Below are positions 18,177 to 25,137 of a stretch of DNA of 64,000 nucleotides, piece by piece. The position numbers and the translations under genes are program-made. This DNA is from Ruegeria arenilitoris (GTDB lineage: Bacteria > Pseudomonadota > Alphaproteobacteria > Rhodobacterales > Rhodobacteraceae): contig NZ_WPZO01000009.1 of NCBI RefSeq assembly GCF_013031355.1, forward strand, positions 1 to 64,000, in the 5' to 3' direction. Numbering within the stretch: position 1 is the stretch's first letter; each line of letters begins with the position of its first letter. The notes below the pieces were generated by a model. That model was not told the DNA's origin, ran no database searches, and saw nothing but the letters and a program-made list of their open reading frames with translations.

Positions 18177-18416
18177 GTGGATCTGGAAGACCTGGATAAG
18201 AAACTCCTGCAGGCACATTCGGATTACGATGTACCTGCGTTGATCTGCCTATACCACGAGGCGGCAAATCAGGCAGAGCAGCGTCAGGACCACGACGCGG
18301 CCTGCTTTTACCTGACCCATGCCTTCGTGTTTGCGCTGGAATTCGGCGCACCCGAAGCGGATGAGCTGAACCAAAAGCTCTTCGAACGTGGTCGCGCGCA
18401 TCGTCTGGAGTTTTGA
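18177..18416 (+). CDS. small helical protein of unknown function
   Basis: A 79-residue acidic protein that I do not recognise. It appears all-helical with a TPR-like alternation (PALICLYHEAANQAEQ, then DAACFYLTHAFVFALEFG), and lacks a signal peptide, metal motif or transmembrane segment. GTG 18177 is preferred because AAGG lies six bases upstream; an in-frame TTG at 18171 overlaps the aldehyde dehydrogenase stop but has no spacing for a ribosome binding site. Tight spacing after the oxygenase and dehydrogenase genes makes it the last gene of that operon. It could be an assembly or scaffolding factor, but that is a guess. Confidence 0.75.
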   Translation: MDLEDLDKKLLQAHSDYDVPALICLYHEAANQAEQRQDHDAACFYLTHAFVFALEFGAPEADELNQKLFERGRAHRLEF

Positions 18417-18422
18417 AACAGC

Positions 18423-18451
18423 GGGAGCAATGCCTCTCAGGCAATGCCCCC
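18423..18451 (+). terminator. hairpin ending the oxygenase operon
   Basis: GGGAGCAATGCCT (18423-18435) and AGGCAATGCCCCC (18439-18451) form a 13-bp stem with two imperfect pairs, four bases past the small gene's region of stop. No clear T tract follows. The gap to 18573 otherwise shows no gene and should hold the promoter of the next gene. Confidence 0.5.
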
Positions 18452-18573
18452 GTATTCTTGCCGCTGGCCCTTAGGTTTAACCCACCTCACCCCACCTTGA
18501 ATTTTGTGGACATTGTCGATGGGCACCGGTTCGTGAAAGAAACTCAGCGAAACAAAACGCGCGAGATAACAAA

Positions 18574-20994
18574 ATGCGAACAGAAGCTCAGGCCGTAGTC
18601 ATCGGCGGCGGTGTAATCGGATGCTCGATCCTTTATCATTTAACCAAGTTGGGTTGGTCGGACGTTGTGCTGCTGGAACGGGATGAGTTGACCTCTGGCT
18701 CAACCTGGCACGCGGCGGCGAACATCCACGGGCTGCATGACAGCACCAATATCAGCCGTATCCAGCACTACACGATGAACCTGTATAATGCGCTGGAAGA
18801 GGAAACAGGCCAAAGCTGTGGCGTGTTCCAGCCCGGCTCGCTGTACCTGGCCCAAACCGAAGAGCGCGAGCATCAGCTCAAACTGCAGGCGGCCAAGGCC
18901 AAGCTCTATGGCATGAACTTCTATGAGATCAGCATCGAAGAGGCGCAGCGCCTGAATCCGCTGGTCAACTACGAAGGCATCCGTTGCGTGATGTTTGAAC
19001 CTGACGGCGGCAATGTCGATCCCTCTGGTGTGACCAACGCCTACGCGGTTGGTGCGCGCCAGCGCGGCGCCGAGATTCACCGCTTTACCCCTGTCACCGC
19101 GACCGAACAGCAGGACGACGGCACCTGGATCGTCAAAACCCCGAAGGGCGACATCAAAACGCCATGGGTGGTAAACGCTGCTGGCCTGTGGGGCCGTGAA
19201 GTTGCCAAACTGGCCGGGATCGATCTGCCGCTGCAGCCGACCGAGCACCAGTATTTCGTGACCGAAGCGATGTCGGACGTTCAGGCCCACCACACCCGCC
19301 TGCCTTCGGTCTCGGATCGTGACGGCGAATACTATTTGCGCCAGGAAGGCAACGGCCTGCTGGTCGGTGCCTATGAGAAGGACATGAAGTTCTGGGCCGA
19401 AGAAGGTACCCCGCTGGACTTCGCGCACGACCTGTTCCCCGACGATCTGGAGCGCATCGAAGAGAACATGATGAACGCCATCGAACGTCTGCCCGCCGTG
19501 GGTGAGGCCGGGATCAAGCGGGTCATCAACGGCCCGATGATCTGGTCGCCGGACTCGAACGTGCTGATGGGACCAGTCCCCGAAGTGGACGGCTATTTCT
19601 GCTGTAACGGCATCATCCCCGGCTTCTCGCAATCCGGCGGCATGGGCCTGATGGCGGCGCAGTGGATCATCGAGGGCGAGACCGAATATGACATGTTCGC
19701 CTGGGACATGGCGCGGTTCGACACCTGGGCCACCAGGGAATTCACCATGGCCAAGGTGCAGGACCAGTACGCACACCGTTTTGCCATCCACTTCCCGAAC
19801 GAAGAACGCAGCGCAGGCCGTCCTGCACGCGTGCGCCCGATCTATGAAACCCAGAAAGCCATGGGTGCGCTATTCGGCCTGAATGTCGGCTGGGAACATC
19901 CGCTGTGGTTCGCAGATGAACCGGGCGCCGTGGATACCAACGGCTTCACCCGTCAGAACTGGTGGGGGCCTGTGGGCGAAGAATGCAAGATGCTGCGAGA
20001 TCGCGCGGGCATCATCGATATCTCGAACTTTGCCAAATACGTCTGCAAAGGTCCAAGTGCTGCCGAATGGCTGAATGCCGTCTTCGCCAACACCATGCCC
20101 AAGGCGGTGGGGAGGTCGTGCCTGACCCCGCTGATTTCGAAACGCGGCGGAATCGCAGGTGACTTCACCGTCACTCGCGTGGCCGAGGACGAGTTCTGGA
20201 TCATCGGTTCGGGCATGGCCGAGCGTTATCACAAGCGGTTCTTCAAGCAGGTTTCGCTGCCCTTAGGCACAACCTTCGAAAGCAAGACCGAAGCGATGTG
20301 CGGCTTTAACGTAGCTGGCCCGAAATCGCGCGATATCCTGCAGCACCTGACCAACGCTTCACTGGCGACCGAGGACTTCCCGTTCATGCGTTCGGCCAAG
20401 ATCGAGCTTGCAGGGGTCGAGGTTCTGGCCCTGCGTGTGTCTTTCACAGGTGATCTGGGGTGGGAACTACACTGCGCCACCGAAGATCAGGCTCGCCTGT
20501 ATGACGCGCTGATCGAGGCTGGCAAGGATTTCGGCGCAGGCCCCGTTGGCAGCCGCGCGCTGATGTCGATGCGGGTGGAAAAGGGCTATGGTTCGTGGAG
20601 CCGCGAATACAGCCCCGAATACTGGCCGCATGAGGTTGGTCTGGAGCGCCTGTGTAAGTTCGAGAAGGACTTCCTGAACAAAGAGGCAGCGCTGAAAGTG
20701 CTGGAGAACCCCGCACGCGAACAACTGGTTCTGCTGCATCTGGACGAGGCCGACGTGACTGCCTCGAACGCGGACGCAACCGGCGGTGAGCCGATCTTTA
20801 AGGATGGCGACGGCATTGGACGCGTGACTTCGGGTACCTATGGCTACACCGTCGGCATGTCGCTGGCCTTGGGGTATGTCAAGAACGCCCAGCCGGGGGA
20901 TGAGGTCGAAGTCATGGTTCTCGGGCGCCCGCACAAGGCGGTTATCCTGCACGAGCCGCCGTTTGACGCAGCGGGTAAAGTGCTGCGGGGCTAA
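18574..20994 (+). CDS. FAD/GcvT fusion dehydrogenase, dimethylglycine/sarcosine dehydrogenase family
   Basis: An 806-residue two-part enzyme. The N-terminal ~420 residues are a DAO-type FAD domain with GGGVIG (11-16). H46, in SGSTWHAA, matches the histidine that binds FAD covalently in dimethylglycine and sarcosine dehydrogenases. The C-terminal ~380 residues are a GcvT-like tetrahydrofolate domain (KRGGIAGDFTVTR, later SFTGDLGWELH, and EKGYGSW). Such enzymes oxidatively demethylate secondary or tertiary amines and hand the methylene group to tetrahydrofolate. Its position after the Rieske oxygenase operon suggests it takes the demethylated product onward, for example dimethylglycine. It has two paralogues at 25.1-29.9 kb. 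The start has only a weak ribosome binding site. Confidence 0.9.
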   Translation: MRTEAQAVVIGGGVIGCSILYHLTKLGWSDVVLLERDELTSGSTWHAAANIHGLHDSTNISRIQHYTMNLYNALEEETGQSCGVFQPGSLYLAQTEEREHQLKLQAAKAKLYGMNFYEISIEEAQRLNPLVNYEGIRCVMFEPDGGNVDPSGVTNAYAVGARQRGAEIHRFTPVTATEQQDDGTWIVKTPKGDIKTPWVVNAAGLWGREVAKLAGIDLPLQPTEHQYFVTEAMSDVQAHHTRLPSVSDRDGEYYLRQEGNGLLVGAYEKDMKFWAEEGTPLDFAHDLFPDDLERIEENMMNAIERLPAVGEAGIKRVINGPMIWSPDSNVLMGPVPEVDGYFCCNGIIPGFSQSGGMGLMAAQWIIEGETEYDMFAWDMARFDTWATREFTMAKVQDQYAHRFAIHFPNEERSAGRPARVRPIYETQKAMGALFGLNVGWEHPLWFADEPGAVDTNGFTRQNWWGPVGEECKMLRDRAGIIDISNFAKYVCKGPSAAEWLNAVFANTMPKAVGRSCLTPLISKRGGIAGDFTVTRVAEDEFWIIGSGMAERYHKRFFKQVSLPLGTTFESKTEAMCGFNVAGPKSRDILQHLTNASLATEDFPFMRSAKIELAGVEVLALRVSFTGDLGWELHCATEDQARLYDALIEAGKDFGAGPVGSRALMSMRVEKGYGSWSREYSPEYWPHEVGLERLCKFEKDFLNKEAALKVLENPAREQLVLLHLDEADVTASNADATGGEPIFKDGDGIGRVTSGTYGYTVGMSLALGYVKNAQPGDEVEVMVLGRPHKAVILHEPPFDAAGKVLRG

Positions 20995-21012
20995 GCCGAC
21001 GCCTTCAAGAAC

Positions 21013-21040
21013 AGAGCCAGTCGCGTCGGCTGGCTCTTTT
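21013..21040. terminator. terminator between convergent genes
   Basis: AGAGCCAG (21013-21020) pairs with CTGGCTCT (21030-21037), followed by a T tract on the plus strand. It ends the FAD/GcvT gene and lies 12 bases past the stop of the convergent aminotransferase, so it may work both ways. Confidence 0.8.
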
Positions 21041-21051
21041 GCTTTCAGGCG

Positions 21052-22371
21052 CTATCCCGTGGCGCGGCTAAAGGCCTGATCCAGACCATCCGCCACGTGA
21101 TCGACGTCTTCCATCGACAGGCACATCGGCGGCACCATGCGCAAGCAGGATTGGTATGCGCCCGATTTCGACAGGATAATCCCGCTTTCGCGCGTGGCCT
21201 CAAAAACGGCGGCGGTGGTCTGCGGGTCCGGCTCTTTGGTCTTGCGGTCCTTTACCATCTCGACAGCCAGCATCAGACCGCGCCCGCGCACATCGCCGAT
21301 GACCGAGTACTTGTCCTTCAGCACGTGCAGGCGCTCCAGCAAGGCGGACCCCACGTCGCGGGCGTTTTCGCGCACCTTGTCCCCTTTGATCACCTGCAGA
21401 ACAGCCCGCCCTGCCGCGCAGGAGGTCGGATTGGCACCGTAAGTGTGAAACATGAACTTCTCAGCCATTGGGGCCGCAATTTCCTTGCGCGCGACCACCG
21501 CGCCCAACGGAAAGCCGTTGCCTATGCCTTTGGCCATGACCACGATATCCGGGATGACGCCATCGGCCTCAAACCCCCACATGTGATCCCCGGTGCGCCC
21601 GAACCCGGATTGCACCTCATCCGCGATATAGAGCCCTCCGGCCGCCCGCACCCGTTCGGCGGCACCGGTCATATACCCCTTGGGCATTTCGACGATGCCG
21701 CCATAGCCCTGCACGCTTTCCACGAAAATCCCGGCGACGCGGCCGGTTGTGGCGGCGTGTATGGTGCGCTCGATCTCGTTCAGATAGGGCTGCGCACCCG
21801 CGTTTTCGCCAAAGATGCCGCGATACTGATGCGGGTCAGGCACAAAGGCGACGTTGCCAGGCACCCCCGGATGGCGCCAGCCCGAGATCCCGGTGATCGA
21901 TTGCGCCGCAGCCGTCGGGCCGTGATAGGCCGACCGCAACGCCAGCAGATCAAGGTTACCGGTAAAGCTCCGCGCCATGGTCATGGCGAGGTCGACCGCC
22001 TCAGAGCCCGAATTGGTAAAATGCACCACCCATTCGATGTCACCGTTGGGGTTGGGCATGGTGGCAGCCAGCTCCTCGGCAAAATGGGCGGGCACCGGAT
22101 GGTAGAACATGGTGGTGCAATGGGTCAGTTCCTGTGCCTGCTCCATCGCCGCGGCGACCACCTTGGGGTGGCTGTGCCCGACCGAGATGCAGACGTTCAT
22201 GCCCAGAAGGTCGGTGTATTTGCGCCCTTCGACATCCCAGAGGTACTGCATCGAGCCCTTCTTGAAGACCATCGGCTCTTTGAAGGGGACAAACTTGCGT
22301 TGGCTTGCGGCGTAAAAGGTATCTCGCCGCCGAGCGGTGTCGTTCAGGGTCCAGTCGGTTTGCATGTTCAT
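21052..22371 (-). CDS. class III PLP aminotransferase, AGXT2-like
   Basis: A 439-residue aminotransferase. The PLP lysine is K281 (in MAKGIGNGFPLG), with the cofactor-binding DEVQSGFGRTG at 251-261 and the phosphate-binding NSGSEAVDLAM at 120-130. The N-terminus (DTFYAASQRKFVPF) and overall order recall alanine-glyoxylate / beta-aminoisobutyrate aminotransferase 2. It would move an amino group from a beta- or omega-amino acid to pyruvate or glyoxylate. Its ATG overlaps the stop of the upstream MttB homologue (ATGA), so the two are translationally coupled. This suggests that the demethylated product of MttB is an amino acid with a free amine. The substrate is unknown. Confidence 0.9.
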   Translation of the reverse strand: MNMQTDWTLNDTARRRDTFYAASQRKFVPFKEPMVFKKGSMQYLWDVEGRKYTDLLGMNVCISVGHSHPKVVAAAMEQAQELTHCTTMFYHPVPAHFAEELAATMPNPNGDIEWVVHFTNSGSEAVDLAMTMARSFTGNLDLLALRSAYHGPTAAAQSITGISGWRHPGVPGNVAFVPDPHQYRGIFGENAGAQPYLNEIERTIHAATTGRVAGIFVESVQGYGGIVEMPKGYMTGAAERVRAAGGLYIADEVQSGFGRTGDHMWGFEADGVIPDIVVMAKGIGNGFPLGAVVARKEIAAPMAEKFMFHTYGANPTSCAAGRAVLQVIKGDKVRENARDVGSALLERLHVLKDKYSVIGDVRGRGLMLAVEMVKDRKTKEPDPQTTAAVFEATRESGIILSKSGAYQSCLRMVPPMCLSMEDVDHVADGLDQAFSRATG

Positions 22372-23888
22372 GGCTGTTCTCCTTCGATTTCCCGGCTGCG
22401 GCGGGCGACGAATTCTTCTAGGGCTTCGCGGATTCCGGCGTCCATGGCCGGGGCTTCGTAGTCTTCGATCAATTGTTTCACCCGGGCGGTGGCACGGTCA
22501 TGCTGCCAATAGGCACCCTCGGCCGCCCATTGTTCGTAGGTGCCGTTGTCGGACATGTCGCCCATCCAGAAGGCGGTTTCGAAATTGTCCTGCGTGTGTT
22601 GCGCGCCAAGAAAATGACCACCGGGTTCCACCTCGGAAAACGCCTCCATCGCCTGCGCGCTTTCCGAAAAATCGACGCCCTGAACAAAGCGCTGCATCGC
22701 CGCGCAGCGATCCGCATCCATGACGATCTTTTCATAACCGGTGGTCAGCAGCCCTTCGAGGCACCCCGTGGCGTGGATGATGAAGTTCACCCCAGCCAAC
22801 GCGGCCCCCATCAATTGGGCCTGACTTTCATACCCCGCTTGCGCGTCCGGCACTTTGGAGGCGGTCAGACCGCCAACCGAATGGAACGGCAGACCCAGCC
22901 GGTCCGCCAGCGTCTTGGCGCACATCTGAAGTTGCGTACCTTCGGGCGTGCCGAAGGTTGGCGCTCCGGTCTTGAGCGATATGGGTGAAAAGAACGTCCC
23001 GAAAGCAGCCGGAGCACCGGGGCGGATGAGTTGGATCAACGCGACGGATGCCATCACCTCGGCCAGTACTTGCGCCAACGTAGCAGCCACCGAAACCGGC
23101 GACATCGCGCCCCCCAGCACGAATGGAGAGACCACCGTGCACTGCCCTGCCCGCGCGTATTCCTTCAGCGCCCACAGCATGGTTTCATCCATCACCAAAG
23201 GCGCGTTGGTGTTGACCACGGAATACAGCACGCAGTTTTCGTCAACGAAGTCCGCGCCCATGGCGATCTTGCACATCTCGATCGTATCGCGGGCCCGCTC
23301 GGGCGCGGTTACGGCCCCCATGAAAGGTTTGTCGTTCATGGTCAGATGGGTATGTGCCATCTGCAGGTGGCGCAGTGGCACGGGAATATCGACCGGTTCC
23401 ACCACCACTCCGCCAGAATGGTTCACGGCGCCCAACTGATGGTGCAGCTTGGTGATATTCTGGAAATCTTCAAGCGTGGCATAGCGCCGTCCATTTTCCA
23501 TGTCATGCACGAAGGGCGGGCCAAAGCTGGGGGCATAGACCTGAGCCTTTCCGCCGATCTGAATCGACCGGGCGGGATTGCGGGCGTGTTGGGTAAAGAC
23601 AGACGGCGCGGTGTTGATCTTGTCACGGCACCAGCCGGGGTCAAACCGCACCCGCTCGCCCTCGACCCGCGCGCCGTGGGCCTTGAACAGGTCCAGCGTG
23701 TCGGGGTCACCGCGAAACTCCATGCCGATCTCGTCCAGAATTCGGTCGGCATTGCGCTCAATGATAGCGATAGCTTCGTCGTCGATCAGGCTGACCAGCC
23801 CGATCCGCCGCGTCACATAGGGGGTGGATACCGCCCCCTTGGCGGCCCGCGCTTGAACGCGCGATTTGCGGCCTGAACGACGTGACAT
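22368..23888 (-). CDS. MttB-family methyltransferase lacking pyrrolysine
   Basis: A 506-residue member of the trimethylamine methyltransferase (COG5598) superfamily. The reading frame is continuous with no in-frame amber codon, so it belongs to the non-pyrrolysine branch that includes the anaerobe glycine-betaine methyltransferase MtgB. Recognisable stretches are SVVNTNAPLVMDETML and FGTPEGTQLQMCAKTLADRL. MtgB-type enzymes move a methyl group from a quaternary amine to a corrinoid protein. No corrinoid protein gene is adjacent here. ATG 23888 follows GGGGAGG at six bases; a TTG at 23903 is discarded. It lies between lysR and an aminotransferase on the same strand. The substrate is unknown. 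Confidence 0.88.
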   Translation of the reverse strand: MSRRSGRKSRVQARAAKGAVSTPYVTRRIGLVSLIDDEAIAIIERNADRILDEIGMEFRGDPDTLDLFKAHGARVEGERVRFDPGWCRDKINTAPSVFTQHARNPARSIQIGGKAQVYAPSFGPPFVHDMENGRRYATLEDFQNITKLHHQLGAVNHSGGVVVEPVDIPVPLRHLQMAHTHLTMNDKPFMGAVTAPERARDTIEMCKIAMGADFVDENCVLYSVVNTNAPLVMDETMLWALKEYARAGQCTVVSPFVLGGAMSPVSVAATLAQVLAEVMASVALIQLIRPGAPAAFGTFFSPISLKTGAPTFGTPEGTQLQMCAKTLADRLGLPFHSVGGLTASKVPDAQAGYESQAQLMGAALAGVNFIIHATGCLEGLLTTGYEKIVMDADRCAAMQRFVQGVDFSESAQAMEAFSEVEPGGHFLGAQHTQDNFETAFWMGDMSDNGTYEQWAAEGAYWQHDRATARVKQLIEDYEAPAMDAGIREALEEFVARRSREIEGEQP

Positions 23889-23998
23889 GTGGTGCCTCCC
23901 CAATTCCTGTTGGATACGGCGCGGGAGCCCGTGCCGGTTCCCTGACTATGCATTGGAAACGGGTCGCGAACAGGGGGAGAGGCCTTTGATCGGAAATC

Positions 23999-24976
23999 CT
24001 AATGATTGGGATTAGCGCCGGTGAAGTATGTGATCTGATCCGCGATGTCCGGAAAGCGGTGTTCGAAATGCGTACGCAGAATATCAGCACATTGATGGGC
24101 CAGACGGGCCGGGATATCGCCCAGATCCTCTTTGCGCGACACCACCTGCACGCCACGTTTGAAGCCGGAAAACGGCAACGGCACAATGCGCAGCGGCATC
24201 CCTTCGGCCACGCCGTCGATCAACAGTGAGGGCGTCAGGATCGCGAAACACTTGCCGGTCACTACGCCGGCCACCACCATCGAGGACCGGTCCGCCTCGA
24301 TCGCGCGGGGCAGGTTCAGGCGACAGCGTTGCAGGTGCTGATCCGTGCGTCGACCCACTGGGGTCAGCGCGCCAAATCGCACGAGTGACAAGCGTTTGGA
24401 AATGGCGTGGATATCGTCTTCGGGACCGTCGTAACCTTCGGGCAATACCAGAAAAAATGGTTCTTCCATAACGGGATAGGTGTCGTAATCGTCGCTCATC
24501 ACAAACAGCTCCGAGGTAACGGCAATATCGATCTTTCGCGCGGTCAGCGCACTTTGGTGGTCGCTGGCCAAGCCCGCCGACAGGATCAATTCCGGCACCC
24601 GCAGGTCATGTTCGACAAAGTCGAAAAGGCCCGGTGTCAGCGTCGTGGCGATTGAGGCCAGAAGCCCAACGCGCAACACCGGCAGCGTGGCAGCTTTCAG
24701 GTGGCGCAGGTCCGATTTCAGGTCTTCGATCTCGTTGAGAATGCGATACCCGTGCCGCTGCATCGCCTCACCTGCATGGGTCAGCCCCAGCGGCCTGTGA
24801 GATCGGTCGACCAATGTCACGCCAAAGGCGCTTTCCAGGTTTTTCAGATGCTGCGAGGCTGCCGATTGGGTGATCCCCAAGGCATGTGCTGCCGCCGTCA
24901 CATGGCGCATCTCCGCGACGGCCATGAACACTTCGATGGCCCGAAACAGGTTGATTTCAGTCTCATTGCGCGTCAT
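23999..24976 (-). CDS. LysR-family regulator of the MttB / FAD-GcvT block
   Basis: A 325-residue regulator with an N-terminal helix-turn-helix (VAEMRHVTAAAHALG, then ITQSAASQHLKNLE) and a LysR substrate domain. ATG 24976 is preferred over the longer frame to 25054 because a GAGGG motif precedes it and the helix-turn-helix then starts at the usual place. It is divergent from the FAD/GcvT pair, 161 bases away, and upstream of the MttB homologue on its own strand, so it is placed to control both arms. An ATCAT-N11-ATGAT dyad lies in the divergent region. Confidence 0.9.
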   Translation of the reverse strand: MTRNETEINLFRAIEVFMAVAEMRHVTAAAHALGITQSAASQHLKNLESAFGVTLVDRSHRPLGLTHAGEAMQRHGYRILNEIEDLKSDLRHLKAATLPVLRVGLLASIATTLTPGLFDFVEHDLRVPELILSAGLASDHQSALTARKIDIAVTSELFVMSDDYDTYPVMEEPFFLVLPEGYDGPEDDIHAISKRLSLVRFGALTPVGRRTDQHLQRCRLNLPRAIEADRSSMVVAGVVTGKCFAILTPSLLIDGVAEGMPLRIVPLPFSGFKRGVQVVSRKEDLGDIPARLAHQCADILRTHFEHRFPDIADQITYFTGANPNH

Positions 24977-25049
24977 TTGCGCCCTCTTTCCCGTTAATTG
25001 CAGCCGATTGCGCGATACGCCCTGGGCAGGAACGGCGCAAGCTCTGCTT

Positions 25050-25070
25050 ATCATTAGTTGTAGTTATGAT
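25050..25070. promoter_or_regulatory. probable LysR operator (ATCAT-N11-ATGAT)
   Basis: ATCAT at 25050-25054 and ATGAT at 25066-25070 form a perfect inverted repeat with an 11-base spacer, giving the LysR T-N11-A pattern. It lies about midway between the lysR start (24976) and the FAD/GcvT start (25138). Confidence 0.6.
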
Positions 25071-25137
25071 GATAGGTGACACTTGATCCCTTTCATGTCG
25101 CGGCGAACATGGACGGCAAGAGCGAGGAGTGCCATTC

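Noticed and set aside
16915-18444. 509-codon open frame antisense to the aldehyde dehydrogenase
   Set aside because: The plus strand encodes a full, conserved aldehyde dehydrogenase. The antisense reading is low-complexity, lacks family features and reflects high GC. The same applies to long antisense frames at 68-1165, 1918-2859, 7621-8787, 15473-16849, 18700-19791, 21097-22461, 28059-29159, 45052-46407 and 58542-59750.
18423-18573. Possible glycine riboswitch before the FAD/GcvT gene
   Set aside because: Only a terminator-like hairpin is visible. I could not find the conserved glycine-aptamer core.
22368-23888. In-frame amber codon for pyrrolysine in the MttB homologue
   Set aside because: The frame is uninterrupted from start to stop, and no pyl genes are in the window.
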